NCBI RefSeq assembly: GCF_945605565.1
Contig: NZ_OX216966.1
Location: forward strand, 1,919,501-1,983,500
Direction: 5' to 3'
Origin: Paenibacillus dendritiformis
GTDB lineage: Bacteria > Bacillota > Bacilli > Paenibacillales > Paenibacillaceae
DNA: 64,000 bases
Shown here one piece after another: positions 1 through 8,505 of the stretch. Each line of letters opens with the position of its first letter. The first letter of the stretch is position 1. Position numbers and translations under genes: made by a program. The notes under the pieces were generated by a model. It saw only the letters and a list, made by a program, of their open reading frames with translations. It was not told the origin of the DNA and ran no database searches.

Positions 1-7
1 GAGGAGC

Positions 8-415
8 ATGAATGTGCTAACGGTAGACAAGGTGAGGTTGGCTCAGCAGGGAGACTGCGAAGCATTCATTCGGCTCGTAACGGGAATGGAGTTGAATAAG
101 GAGGATCTGTTTGTATGGGTGGAAGCCAAGACGAACGAGGTCGAATCGGCCCAGTGGGGAAAGGAAGAGCAAACATTCGGCTCAGCGGAAGAAAAAGAGA
201 AGAAGTTCAAGAAGCCCATGTATACGGATGAGGAAGCCATTACAACAATGAACCCGCTAATGAAGAAGATATTCGGCGTCGATCTGACAGGCTATCAAGT
301 GGAAGTGGATAAAGATTGGTATAAGTTCTCTAAAAAGGGCAGCCCGACCGTCTCGGGGGTGATCAATGAAAAAGGGAAGGTATTCCTAGTGTTCCAGTCT
401 ACTGAAACGAAATAA
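8..415 (+). CDS. Small chimeric protein: ECF sigma-factor N-terminus joined to an unrelated C-terminal domain
   Basis: The 135-residue product starts with an ATG preceded by GAGGAG at the window edge. Residues 1-28 (DKVRLAQQGDCEAFIRLV) read like the start of region 2 of an ECF sigma factor of the SigV/YlaC type. The rest of sigma regions 2 and 4 is missing. From about residue 32 the protein becomes Lys/Glu-rich and then a compact domain (residues 70-135) with the alternating pattern of a small alpha/beta domain, resembling the extracytoplasmic tail of Paenibacillus anti-sigma proteins. I infer an in-frame deletion that fused a sigma gene to its downstream partner. It cannot act as a sigma factor as it stands. 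The C-terminal domain is not firmly recognised. A good terminator follows. Confidence 0.6.
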   Translation: MNVLTVDKVRLAQQGDCEAFIRLVTGMELNKEDLFVWVEAKTNEVESAQWGKEEQTFGSAEEKEKKFKKPMYTDEEAITTMNPLMKKIFGVDLTGYQVEVDKDWYKFSKKGSPTVSGVINEKGKVFLVFQSTETK

Positions 416-463
416 AGAAGACAGACAGCGGCATAGCGGAGCAGCCGTTATGCGGTACATTAT

Positions 464-497
464 AATCAGAGGGCCCCAGCGGCTCTCTGATTTTTTT
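464..497 (+). terminator. Rho-independent terminator after the sigma-remnant gene
   Basis: A 12-bp stem AATCAGAGGGCC / GGCTCTCTGATT with a CCAGC loop is followed directly by seven Ts. Confidence 0.85.
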
Positions 498-539
498 GCA
501 TCATGGCTCCGGGAAGCGGCGCAGCGGGGGAGCAGACAG

Positions 540-926
540 TTAACGCTTCTTATTTTCTTTGGCAGCTTGGGCATCTATCGTTTCAAGAAAGTCTTTTGCG
601 GTCCGAACGACATATTTGACCTCGTCAATCGATCGTTCCATTAGCGCAATTTTATGCAGATCAACTAGCATTTGCTTCTCTTCGATGCCATCCTTGCCGT
701 GGAGCTTCTGAAAATTAAACAATTCAGCCGGTCCAATATCCAGTGCATGCATGAGCGATTCCAATGTTTTCAAGGTTACGTTGACTTTTCCGGATTCGAT
801 ATCCGAAATGCGTGACTTGCTCATTCCTTCTTTACCGGTTCTTTCCGCAACCTGCTCCTGACTTAATCCCTTTGCGGAGCGAATCATTCTTAGCTGTTCG
901 CCAACAAGTTTTAGTAAATCTGACAT
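540..926 (-). CDS. XRE-family HTH regulator (small, with C-terminal helical extension)
   Basis: The 128-residue product has an N-terminal helix-turn-helix of the Cro/CI type (residues 9-63, including LSQEQVAERTGK and SKSRISDIESGKVNVTLKTL) and a helical tail of about 60 residues. I choose the ATG at 926 because GAGGTGA sits 5-6 bases upstream; the longer reading from 935 begins with a GTG inside that Shine-Dalgarno sequence. It is divergent from the 102-residue gene at 1096, and the AT-rich space between carries an inverted repeat that may be its operator. A paralogue with the same two-part layout and the same end (KDFLETID versus KDMLETFD) lies at 45784. It is probably an autoregulated local repressor; no ligand can be read. 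Confidence 0.85.
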   Translation of the reverse strand: MSDLLKLVGEQLRMIRSAKGLSQEQVAERTGKEGMSKSRISDIESGKVNVTLKTLESLMHALDIGPAELFNFQKLHGKDGIEEKQMLVDLHKIALMERSIDEVKYVVRTAKDFLETIDAQAAKENKKR

Positions 927-980
927 GATAGTCACCTCAGTTAGAGGTTAGTAAAACATAGAAGAAAAAGAGATATCACT

Positions 981-1015
981 ATAACATAACAAAGATAAAA
1001 ATGTTATACTATAAT
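981..1015. promoter_or_regulatory. Candidate operator/promoter in the XRE divergent region
   Basis: ATAACAT (981-987) and ATGTTAT (1001-1007) form an inverted repeat 13 bp apart. A perfect TATAAT (1010-1015) follows on the + strand. ATAACAT also occurs at 45690-45696, upstream of the paralogous XRE gene. The operator role is inferred. Confidence 0.4.
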
Positions 1016-1095
1016 AGAACAATCCTTAGAGATTCCAAGTCAAAAAGAGGAATGAGGCAAAGCGATAGTTCAGAAATCGATGTGGAGGAAGTAAT

Positions 1096-1404
1096 ATGTC
1101 CGATTGGGTAAAAGAAACCTTGCATCAACGCCTGGAATATCTAAGAGAGCAAGTAGAACTGCTTCCGGAGATCGCACTATTGCAGAATAAACGGAAAGCA
1201 TTAGAACGCGCAATGCAGCGCGAATTGCAACAACAGGGAAGCGGCTTGCACATGGAATGGATGGATGCGCATGCGGAACTCGCCTTAGTGCAGATGGGCT
1301 GGTTCTATGCCAAGGGGGTTCAGGACGGATTGAAAATGCTCATTTTTTTGCAAAACTCGGAAGAAGAGCTGGAGAAGACGATGACGACAATAATAAAATC
1401 CTAA
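1096..1404 (+). CDS. Small helical protein of unknown function
   Basis: The 102-residue product is almost entirely predicted helix and rich in Glu, Leu and Gln, with no signal peptide or membrane segment. GTGGAGGAAG lies 6 bases before the ATG. It is divergent from the XRE gene at 540-926 and probably shares its control region, so it may be the regulator's main target. I do not recognise the family. A DUF6809-like helical protein is possible but not established. A bidirectional terminator follows at 1466. Confidence 0.65.
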   Translation: MSDWVKETLHQRLEYLREQVELLPEIALLQNKRKALERAMQRELQQQGSGLHMEWMDAHAELALVQMGWFYAKGVQDGLKMLIFLQNSEEELEKTMTTIIKS

Positions 1405-1465
1405 TTTGCAGCGGAAAAGGGCAAACCCTCTCCCGTCCGTTGATCAAGAGGGGAACAAGGAAGCC

Positions 1466-1508
1466 AAAAGGCCGAGTCAGGGTTCATGTACCCGGAACTC
1501 GGCCTTTT
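1466..1508. terminator. Bidirectional terminator between convergent genes
   Basis: The arms AAAAGGCCGAGT (1466-1477) and ACTCGGCCTTTT (about 1497-1508) pair perfectly, with an A-run on one side and a T-run on the other. It serves both the 1096 gene and the MFS gene read from the opposite strand. Confidence 0.85.
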
Positions 1509-1560
1509 GCGTCCCAATTTACAGTCTGAAGCCTCTTCTTTCTTCACAGGCTTCCCAAGC

Positions 1561-2766
1561 TTACATTCCCTGCTCCGCCGATGCGGAATTCCGCTTCGCG
1601 TTGCGCTGCGACCAGGATGCGAGCCCCATCGTGGAGAGGAGCAGGATACCGGTCACCCAGAAGACGGCATGAATGGAGAACACGCCGCTGATCGCGCCGC
1701 CGACCAGCGGGCCAAGCATGCCGCCGAGCTGGTTCGCCGTCTGATTCAGGCTGAAGGCCCGGCCCCGGAATTCGCTGTCCGTCGAGCGGACGACGAGGCC
1801 GTTCAAGGCCGGGAATACCGCGCAGAAGAAGATGCCGTACGCGAATCGGATGAACGAGAACCACCAGATGTTGTGGAACGGAATCTGGGCGAGCGTCCCG
1901 ATGCCGCCGGCGAGCAGGCCGATCATCAGGACGCGCTGGAATCCGACCCTATCGGCCATCTTGCCCCAGCGCGGCGCGAAGATGATACTCGCCACCCCGA
2001 CGAGCGAGAAGACGAAGCCTGCCGCGAGCGAGGCGTTCTTGTCGGAGATGCCGAGCTCGACAATGTACAGCGGCAGCACCGGTTCGATCGTCATGACGGA
2101 GAACTGGGTGCAGAGCGACAGAACAAGCACGATCAGCAGCGGCTTATTGTGGGCCGCAAGGCTGAACGTGTGCACGATCGAGACGCGGTCCTTGCTCGGC
2201 ACGAATGATTCTTCCTTGACCCAGAAAATAATGAGCAGGGTCGCCAGGAAGCAGAGCACTCCTGCGCTTCCGAACGCAATCCGGTTGTCGAAGATTCTCG
2301 CCAGCACGCCGCCCAGCATCGGTCCCATGATGCTGCCCGTCGCCGTCGCCGTGGACATCATCGACAGCGCATACCCGACCTTGCGCTCCGGCGTATTCGT
2401 GCCGACCAGCGCGATCGAACCCGGAATGAATCCCGATAGCAGCCCCTGCAGCAGCCGCAGAATGAGCAGCTGGACGGGACTGGTGACGAAGGCCGTCAGC
2501 AGATAGATGACGCAGAGCGCCAGCCCGGCCCGGATAATCATCGGCTTCCGTCCGTATTTGTCCCCGACGGCTCCCCAGAACGGAGAAGAGATTGCTCCGG
2601 CGAGGAAGGCGCTGCTGAACAGAATCCCGGACCACAGCTCCAGATGATCCTTGACGCCGATCTGAATCAGGAAGAGCGGCAGAAAAGGAACGACCATGGA
2701 GAAGCTGGAAGAGACGATGAATGCGCCGAACCACAGTATCCACAGATTTTTCTTCCATGTTTCCAT
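1561..2766 (-). CDS. MFS multidrug efflux transporter (DHA1, MdtG-like)
   Basis: The 401-residue product has about 12 hydrophobic segments. The family motif A appears between TM2 and TM3 as GAVGDKYGRKPMI, with a degenerate copy (GKMADRVGFQRVL) between TM8 and TM9. The glycine-rich motif in TM5 (GSIMGPMLGGVL) is typical of proton antiporters of the DHA1 drug-efflux group. The length is normal for the family and the ATG has a GGGAG sequence upstream. It probably exports drug-like compounds by proton antiport across the cytoplasmic membrane. The substrate cannot be read from sequence. Confidence 0.88.
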   Translation of the reverse strand: METWKKNLWILWFGAFIVSSSFSMVVPFLPLFLIQIGVKDHLELWSGILFSSAFLAGAISSPFWGAVGDKYGRKPMIIRAGLALCVIYLLTAFVTSPVQLLILRLLQGLLSGFIPGSIALVGTNTPERKVGYALSMMSTATATGSIMGPMLGGVLARIFDNRIAFGSAGVLCFLATLLIIFWVKEESFVPSKDRVSIVHTFSLAAHNKPLLIVLVLSLCTQFSVMTIEPVLPLYIVELGISDKNASLAAGFVFSLVGVASIIFAPRWGKMADRVGFQRVLMIGLLAGGIGTLAQIPFHNIWWFSFIRFAYGIFFCAVFPALNGLVVRSTDSEFRGRAFSLNQTANQLGGMLGPLVGGAISGVFSIHAVFWVTGILLLSTMGLASWSQRNAKRNSASAEQGM

Positions 2767-2990
2767 TAGATCTTCACTCCCGATATTCCTTTTTCCACGT
2801 ACGATTCGATTGGAGTGTCATTCTAACGGCACTCGATATGTCAGACCGAACACATTATCCGCTTCCTATTATACAGCAAGCAGTCAATCTTTTTCTTCTC
2901 CGGCGCTAACGGTGAACAGGAGCTTGCCTTCGTGGAGCGCTGATGCGGCAAGGGAAATCGACAGGAAAAATATTTTTTATTTTTGGGGAA

Positions 2991-3572
2991 TTACGCTAAC
3001 TTTGATCCAAGCTGATTCACTTTGCCCAACCATTGGGCTCGCAATTTGTCAGATGATCCCCTTATCGGACCAAGCTCGGTAACTCGTACGGGAGATACAC
3101 CGCAAAATTTCAATATGTTGCGTTTCATCACATTGTATTCTGCATTTCCATATGCCAACTTGTTGTACCAGGCGGGGGCGTCCGCGGTGACGATCAGATG
3201 CGCGGATTTGCCGGTTAAGAGCTTTTCCACCGTCAAAGAGTTTTTGCGGTATTTGTAAGCGAAGCCCGGCAGAAAGACCCGGTCAATAAATCCTTTGAGG
3301 ATGGCCGGCATCACGCCCCACCATGTAGGATACACAAAGACAAGGTGATCCGCCCATTGGATGAGCTTCTGCGCTTCGACGAGATCCTCCTCCAGTTCCG
3401 TTCTTTTGCGGTAACCGAACTGTAAGTTCGGGTTAAATGTGATCTTGCTCAAATCAATCGATCGAACCTGAGCCTTGCTGCCCGAGGCCCCTTTCCTATA
3501 AGCGTCGGACAAGGCCGAACAGAAGCTCTGCGGGTCGGGGTGTCCGTTAATCACGAGAATATTCGATTTCAT
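2991..3572 (-). CDS. NAD(P)H-dependent flavodoxin-fold oxidoreductase (Flavodoxin_2 / quinone reductase type)
   Basis: The 193-residue product opens with ILVINGHPDPQSFCSAL, the FMN/FAD phosphate-binding start of the Flavodoxin_2 (KefF/MdaB/NQO1) family. It continues with the diagnostic FVYPTWWGVMPAILKGFIDRVF block that contacts the flavin and shapes the active site. Family members are cytoplasmic two-electron quinone or nitro/azo reductases. It is divergent from the AraC regulator that starts at 3742, which suggests local, inducer-dependent control. The TTTCCG/GGAGGAGG sequence before the ATG gives a good ribosome site. Confidence 0.9.
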   Translation of the reverse strand: MKSNILVINGHPDPQSFCSALSDAYRKGASGSKAQVRSIDLSKITFNPNLQFGYRKRTELEEDLVEAQKLIQWADHLVFVYPTWWGVMPAILKGFIDRVFLPGFAYKYRKNSLTVEKLLTGKSAHLIVTADAPAWYNKLAYGNAEYNVMKRNILKFCGVSPVRVTELGPIRGSSDKLRAQWLGKVNQLGSKLA

Positions 3573-3741
3573 TTCCGTTCCTCCTCCTGGCTATTGACTC
3601 TCTGCATCAACTGGTCTGAATCGCTGCGTGCGATATAATATAGGGGTGCAAAGACTATTACCAGCATAGAGCGAACGGACAGATAAATGAATGCTGAACA
3701 GCGCAATCCTCTTGCTGATTCGCGCAAAGGAGGAAGGGAGA

Positions 3742-4755
3742 TTGAAGAGCCAGGGCATAGCCATCTCCATGTTATATCCGATTATGAAAACTATTGTTAA
3801 CAAAGGATATGAAATCGAGAATTATTGCCGTTATGCTTCGTTTGACAGCAGCCTGTTGCAAGAGGTGGAGGCTCGGATTACCGATGAGGAATTGGAGCGA
3901 TTGATGATCGCAGCCGCGGAATTCACGCAAGACGATCATTTTGGCCTGCACCAGGGGCAGATGGTAGAGCCGGCCGACTTGGGCGTTCTTGGTTATGTGA
4001 TGCTGCATTCTACAACCATTGCCGATGCGCTAACCGCTTATCAGAGATACAATGTGATTCTGTGTCACGCGTTCAATCTGGAATGGACCGTGGAGAGAGA
4101 TGATGTTCTTATCCGGTTGTTTTTACAGCATTCCGGCCGAATGTCACGCCATTGTATCGAGGATATGGCGAGTTCGTTGTATCATTTGCTCGGCCGGCTC
4201 AGCAACCGGCGCATCTCGTTGCATGAGATTCAATATACGCATGATGCGCCGGCGGATACCCAACCCTATTTGCCGGTGTTTGGGAGAGTTCCCCGCTTTG
4301 GCGGGACAGACAATGTTCTGCGCATGAGCAAGGACGTGCTGAACTATCCGGTCATGTATTCCGATTCCAAGCTGCTGGAAGTATTTGAGACCCTTGCGCA
4401 GGAGACCAAGGATGAGTTGGCGCAGGCAAGCGCGTTTTCAGATCAGGTCGTGCAATGGATGATAACATGCGTGCCCTCCTTCTTCCCGACATTGCAGCAG
4501 ACTGCTGAATATTTCGGATTCAGCGCGAGAACGCTTCAAAATAAATTGAAGGCAGAGAACACGTCCTTTAATGAATTGTCTATCCGGGTACGCAAGGAAT
4601 TGGCTATGTGCTATTTGAAAAAAAGGAAGTATTCCGTCGGCGACATCGCCTATTTATTATCGTTTTCGGAGCCAAGCGCCTTTCACAACGCGTTCAAAAA
4701 GTGGACGGGATTAACACCGGGACAATATCGCTCAAGTGTTAACCGCCTGTCTTGA
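3742..4755 (+). CDS. AraC-family regulator with arabinose-binding-like sensor domain (OruR type)
   Basis: The C-terminal 100 residues form the two AraC helix-turn-helix motifs (TAEYFGFSARTLQNKLK and IAYLLSFSEPSAFHNAFKKW, ending TGLTPGQYR). The N-terminal 190 residues match the PF12625-type ligand-sensing domain of OruR-like regulators. I place the start at the TTG at 3742 because AAAGGAGG lies 8 bases before it. This gives 337 residues, the usual size. The in-frame ATG at 3691 has no ribosome site. It is divergent from the flavodoxin-fold reductase and is the likely regulator of that gene. Confidence 0.85.
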   Translation: MKSQGIAISMLYPIMKTIVNKGYEIENYCRYASFDSSLLQEVEARITDEELERLMIAAAEFTQDDHFGLHQGQMVEPADLGVLGYVMLHSTTIADALTAYQRYNVILCHAFNLEWTVERDDVLIRLFLQHSGRMSRHCIEDMASSLYHLLGRLSNRRISLHEIQYTHDAPADTQPYLPVFGRVPRFGGTDNVLRMSKDVLNYPVMYSDSKLLEVFETLAQETKDELAQASAFSDQVVQWMITCVPSFFPTLQQTAEYFGFSARTLQNKLKAENTSFNELSIRVRKELAMCYLKKRKYSVGDIAYLLSFSEPSAFHNAFKKWTGLTPGQYRSSVNRLS

Positions 4756-4773
4756 ACATGATATTTTTCATGC

Positions 4774-4804
4774 TTGCCATTCTTACTTTTTGACATGTTA
4801 TAAT
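4774..4804 (+). promoter_or_regulatory. Probable sigma-A promoter of the OsmC gene
   Basis: TTGCCA (4774-4779) and a perfect TATAAT (4799-4804) are separated by 19 bp, slightly longer than ideal. The OsmC ATG follows 32 bp later. Confidence 0.4.
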
Positions 4805-4835
4805 GAAAGTTAAAATGTGGGAGAGGGGTTATCCT

Positions 4836-5276
4836 ATGCCAGTTGAGACGTTTAGAGCAACCGCACATTTGCAAAATGGGATGGTCGTAAAGGCGAAATC
4901 GAGAAACTTCGAGATGATGATCGATGAACCGAAATCGCTGGGCGGCACCGATACCGCCATGAATCCGGTGGAGGTCGTGCTCTGCGCATTGGGGGCCTGC
5001 CAGTCCATCGTCGCGAGAGCCTATGCGCGCAAGTTCAAGATCGATCTTGAGGAGTTCTGGGTGGAAGTGGAAGGGGATCTGGATACGGACGGCTTTATGA
5101 ACAAGTCGGATGTGCGCCGCGGATACTCGGAAATCCGCTACAATATTCATATCAAAAGCAATGCCTCCTACGAGCAAGCGAAGGAATTCATAGAGTTCAT
5201 TGAACGCACGTGCCCGGTCGGCGACACGATCAACAACCCGGTGCGTCTCGTCTTGAATGACATTGTTTTAGAATAG
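4836..5276 (+). CDS. OsmC/Ohr-family thiol peroxidase-like protein
   Basis: The 146-residue product has the two family cysteines: Cys55 in ALGACQS and Cys126 in ERTCPVGDT. In OsmC/Ohr proteins this pair reduces organic hydroperoxides, usually with lipoyl or thiol reductants, in the cytoplasm. NPVEVVLCALGAC is the classical helix motif; Cys50 is an additional cysteine. I start at the ATG at 4836, which follows GAGAGGGG with normal spacing. The longer reading from 4803 overlaps the promoter. The YhfA-like branch is possible, so organic peroxide as the true substrate is uncertain. Confidence 0.9.
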   Translation: MPVETFRATAHLQNGMVVKAKSRNFEMMIDEPKSLGGTDTAMNPVEVVLCALGACQSIVARAYARKFKIDLEEFWVEVEGDLDTDGFMNKSDVRRGYSEIRYNIHIKSNASYEQAKEFIEFIERTCPVGDTINNPVRLVLNDIVLE

Positions 5277-5284
5277 AAAAGTCC

Positions 5285-5324
5285 GAGCCTCCTTACTTAT
5301 TGGGCAACCTCTAACAGGAGGCTC
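5285..5324 (+). terminator. Probable terminator after the OsmC gene
   Basis: GAGCCTCC (5285-5292) pairs with GGAGGCTC (5317-5324), with a 24-base loop and a short T-rich run afterwards. Confidence 0.5.
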
Positions 5325-5374
5325 ATTTCATTTGCATTATTCGAACACAACCTGTGTTACCGGAGGGATTTGAA

Positions 5375-6010
5375 ATGAACCATCTGCTTCTGCATGAAAA
5401 TTTTATGGACGAGCGACTCAACGTCAATTTGAATTGGTTCTCGCCGCCCAAAGCGTGGTCCATCGACACGAGTTCATCTCAATTCATCGTTCAGACCAAG
5501 CAAGAAACCGACTTTTGGCAAAAAACGCATTATGGATTTCAAGCGGATAACGGCCATTTTCTCTATGCCGAAGTGAGAGGCAACTTCAGGCTGACCACCA
5601 AAGTTCATTCTTTTCCTGTCCATCGCTATGACCAGGCCGGGGTGATGGTGCGATATTCGCCAACTACATGGATGAAGTCATCGGTAGAGTATATTCCAGA
5701 CAGCCCGAATAAGCTTGGTGCCGTGGTGACGAATCACGGCTATTCCGATTGGTCGACGCAAGAGACGGACGATGGAGACGCGCCGCTCTATTTTCGGATT
5801 TCAAGAATCGGCGATGATTTCTATGCCGATTATTCGCTGGACGGGCTGGCCTGGAGGCAGCTCCGCATGGCCCATCTGTTCGCGCAGGCGGACCAACCTG
5901 TTCAGGCCGGCATCTATGCGTGCAGTCCGGAGGGAGAAGGCTATGAGGCGCATTTTGAATTTTTGAAAATAGAAGCGCTATCCGACGATAGAACGCAGGC
6001 ATATACATAG
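5375..6010 (+). CDS. DUF1349 family protein (concanavalin-like fold)
   Basis: The 211-residue product matches the DUF1349 pattern: WFSPPKAW near the start, the DFWQKTHYGF segment, YDQAGVMVRYSPTTWMKSSVEY in mid-protein, and an FRISRIGDDFYADYSLDG strand pair. This is the jelly-roll fold shared with lectin-like and glucanase domains. No signal peptide is visible, so it is likely cytoplasmic; relatives are named only loosely (regulation-of-enolase-like). The ATG at 5375 follows CGGAGGGA at a spacing of 8. It lies alone between a terminator and the convergent WYL genes. Confidence 0.85.
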   Translation: MNHLLLHENFMDERLNVNLNWFSPPKAWSIDTSSSQFIVQTKQETDFWQKTHYGFQADNGHFLYAEVRGNFRLTTKVHSFPVHRYDQAGVMVRYSPTTWMKSSVEYIPDSPNKLGAVVTNHGYSDWSTQETDDGDAPLYFRISRIGDDFYADYSLDGLAWRQLRMAHLFAQADQPVQAGIYACSPEGEGYEAHFEFLKIEALSDDRTQAYT

Positions 6011-6050
6011 AACAGGCCAGTAGGCGGATATCCGGACTTTACCCCGGACT

Positions 6051-6893
6051 CTAATCGCAGTGGCTGCTCCCCGCCTCGCTGTCCTCTGCTGCGATGCCGT
6101 AGCGGGCGAGCGCCTTCGCCGCGCTTTCGCGCATGCGCCGCTGCAGCTTTTCTCCTTCCACGATGCGGACCCGCTTGCCGAGGAAGCGGATTTTGGACAG
6201 CACATACTCGCATTCATCGCCCAGGAAGGTGAGCCGAATCCGGTAGGTGTCCTCCTCGTCCGCATAGTCCACTTCCTTCTCGAAGCAGGAGAAGGCATAC
6301 ATGATCCGGGACAGCTCCCGGTTGTACATCCGGACGACCTCGATCACGGCGTGCTCCTTGCGGGAGTCCAGGACGGCCGCGATTCGGCTCAGCCAAGTCT
6401 CGGCCATGCCGGCTGGCACCGGTTCCATGTCCGCCTCCGCGATGTTCCGCAGCCGCGTGGACATGAGCATGCGCCGCCGCGGATTGTACCAGAGCAAGTA
6501 CCACTCGCGCTTCACCATGGAATATTCCAGCCTGTAAGGGAAGCCGGACTGCGCGGGCTGCATGCCTCCATGCTTGAGCCGGTAAGAGAGGCGGATGCCC
6601 TGCCGGGCCGCGATGATGCGGTGCAGGGGGCGCAGGAGCGGGTGGTACGCATGGCGCTCGACGCTGGCGGCCTTCTCCGCAACATGCTCGGCCAGCTCGA
6701 AGTCGGCCTCGTCCCGCAGCGCCGCCGTCAGCTTCGCCAGCGTCTCCGGCGCGAACGCCTCTGCCGCGGCAGGATGGTTCAGCATCGCTTTCAGCCACGA
6801 GCGCTCCTGCGAGGTGACGGCGAACGCGCCCGCTTCCCCCAGCCGGGACATGATCTGATAATTAAATATTTTCTCGAACAGGTTCATCGCCAT
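6051..6893 (-). CDS. WYL-domain regulator, second of an overlapping pair
   Basis: The product is about 280 residues. Its centre holds the WYL domain with the sequence REWYLLWYNPRRR and the following RLRNIAEA strand; the C-terminal part resembles the WCX extension (ECEYVLSKIRFLGKRVRI). No clear N-terminal helix-turn-helix is visible, so it may work only with its neighbour. I start at the ATG at 6893, which overlaps the upstream WYL gene by about 32 bp, with AAGGAG inside that gene. The overlap implies translational coupling and perhaps a heteromeric regulator. WYL domains are known to sense nucleic acid or nucleotide ligands. Confidence 0.8.
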   Translation of the reverse strand: MAMNLFEKIFNYQIMSRLGEAGAFAVTSQERSWLKAMLNHPAAAEAFAPETLAKLTAALRDEADFELAEHVAEKAASVERHAYHPLLRPLHRIIAARQGIRLSYRLKHGGMQPAQSGFPYRLEYSMVKREWYLLWYNPRRRMLMSTRLRNIAEADMEPVPAGMAETWLSRIAAVLDSRKEHAVIEVVRMYNRELSRIMYAFSCFEKEVDYADEEDTYRIRLTFLGDECEYVLSKIRFLGKRVRIVEGEKLQRRMRESAAKALARYGIAAEDSEAGSSHCD

Positions 6894-8193
6894 AGTACGC
6901 TTGAATCTCCTTCCACTCGTCAATCAGTTCCTGCCGGAGCTTGCGCGGCTCCAGCACCTCGCAGCTGGACCCGAAGCTGCGCAGCCAAGGCTTGATCTCC
7001 GTGATGCCGTTAACCGTGATTTCGTAGAGGAACCACTCCTCGTTCTCTTCGGTGATCCGACCCCACTGTCCCTGCATCAGCACGCGCTCCTTGACGAAGT
7101 TTTTGCGCGCTCCTTCCGGATTGAAGAACCGGGCCCGCACCGTAACCGCCTCTCCGGTGTCGATAAGCCAACTGAAGCGCATCTGCTCCTCCAGCTCCCG
7201 CAGCCTCCGGCCGAACCGCTCTTCCGGCACGGCTTCTCCTTCCCGAATCTGCGTCAAGCCTTCCATCCGGTACTTCATCAGGCCGAGCCGGGAAGTGTGG
7301 GCAAGCAGATACCAGCGGCCGTATTGATGGTCGTAGACGATCTTGAGCGGGAGCACGGTTTCCTGCTTGCCCTCGGCCTCGCGCGTGAAGAGCGGATTCG
7401 TATTTTGCGAGGCATAGGCCGTTCCTTTCTTCGGCGAGAAATAGAGAAAGGTCAGCTTGCGCCGCTCCCGAATTGCCTGCAGCACGGTATAGAGATGCGC
7501 CTCATCCAGAATGCGCGAGAAATAATGATATTTATACAGAAATGGTTCTGCCGCAACCGCAGGCATCTCCCTCCGCTTCATCGCTTGCTTGAGATTGTCC
7601 CGCAGAAGATAGCCCTGCACGGAAGGAACCTGCGTATTCGCCATCACATCAACGTAATCGTACAGATCAATCAATTCCTCGTCGCTTAATTCACTGGTAA
7701 GATCATGATTCATCGAATACCGGTAAGGCCGGCCGCCCTTTTCCTTGCGAATGACGCCGATTTCCTGCAAATATTTCAGATCGGAACGGACCGTCTTCTC
7801 GTCCGGCAGCGGATACGGCTCCGGAATGCGGGAACTGCATTCGTCAATCAGCTCCATCGCCGTCAACGGCTGCTTCTGCAGGGCGGTCAAAATGATCGCC
7901 AGACGAAGACTTTCGGATTCCTTGACCGATTTGGCACGGAACAAGAACAGGAGCATCGGATCCGCCGAGTCATAGTAGCTGAAGCGCAGCATCTCCGCGA
8001 ACTGCTGCCCCTGATCCTCGGGAAGCTGCTCGGTTACCGTATGTACAATCTCCTTCAAGCGGCGGATCGTCTTGTCGAAGGTGTGGACCGAGATGCCCAG
8101 CCGCTGCGCGAATTGCTCCCGGCTGTATGCGCCGCTCGTCAGGATGAGCATGCGAAGGAACTGAATTTCTTTATCGAAGCTTTCTTTTGCCAT
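6862..8193 (-). CDS. WYL-domain transcriptional regulator with N-terminal HTH
   Basis: The 443-residue product begins with a helix-turn-helix (YSREQFAQRLGISVHTFDKT, residues 23-42), has a second winged-helix-like region (KTVRSDLKYLQEIGVIRKEK), then a WYL domain with GRWYLLAHT and a C-terminal WCX region. AAGGAGG lies about 10 bases before the ATG. It is transcribed away from the RlaP-like/RtcB operon across a 312-bp gap. Given the WYL link to RNA and DNA damage responses, I infer that the pair controls that RNA-repair operon. This is inference from position only. Confidence 0.85.
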   Translation of the reverse strand: MAKESFDKEIQFLRMLILTSGAYSREQFAQRLGISVHTFDKTIRRLKEIVHTVTEQLPEDQGQQFAEMLRFSYYDSADPMLLFLFRAKSVKESESLRLAIILTALQKQPLTAMELIDECSSRIPEPYPLPDEKTVRSDLKYLQEIGVIRKEKGGRPYRYSMNHDLTSELSDEELIDLYDYVDVMANTQVPSVQGYLLRDNLKQAMKRREMPAVAAEPFLYKYHYFSRILDEAHLYTVLQAIRERRKLTFLYFSPKKGTAYASQNTNPLFTREAEGKQETVLPLKIVYDHQYGRWYLLAHTSRLGLMKYRMEGLTQIREGEAVPEERFGRRLRELEEQMRFSWLIDTGEAVTVRARFFNPEGARKNFVKERVLMQGQWGRITEENEEWFLYEITVNGITEIKPWLRSFGSSCEVLEPRKLRQELIDEWKEIQAYYGDEPVRENI

Positions 8194-8505
8194 TGTCTGA
8201 GAAGCCTCCTTATAAGCCCGGCTGGGGCTTCTCTTTCATTGTAGCAGGGGAGGCATAGGGGGAGAATGGAAAACTTTTGATCTCCTCGTAATACTTTCGC
8301 CATGTTCGGGCCTCCGAAAATAAGCGAAGATAGGGATGTGAAGCCGACACCTCAGGTGAAGGCGGCACGGCGGTCCATGAGGCGCCTGGACGGGTTACTT
8401 CGCCTGTTAAGCGACGTGTCGTTAAAACATTATTTTCGGCCGTTAAGCCGACAACGCAAAATCGCGACGGCGTGACATTATGTTGAGAAAAGAGGAGGGA
8501 CTTCC
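8194..8505. other. Divergent control region between WYL genes and the RNA-repair operon
   Basis: No gene is visible here. It contains an 11-bp palindrome CACCTCAGGTG (8349-8359) and short inverted GTTAAGC/GCCGTTAAGC repeats (8403-8450) that could be operator sites. I cannot fix a promoter by eye. Confidence 0.35.
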
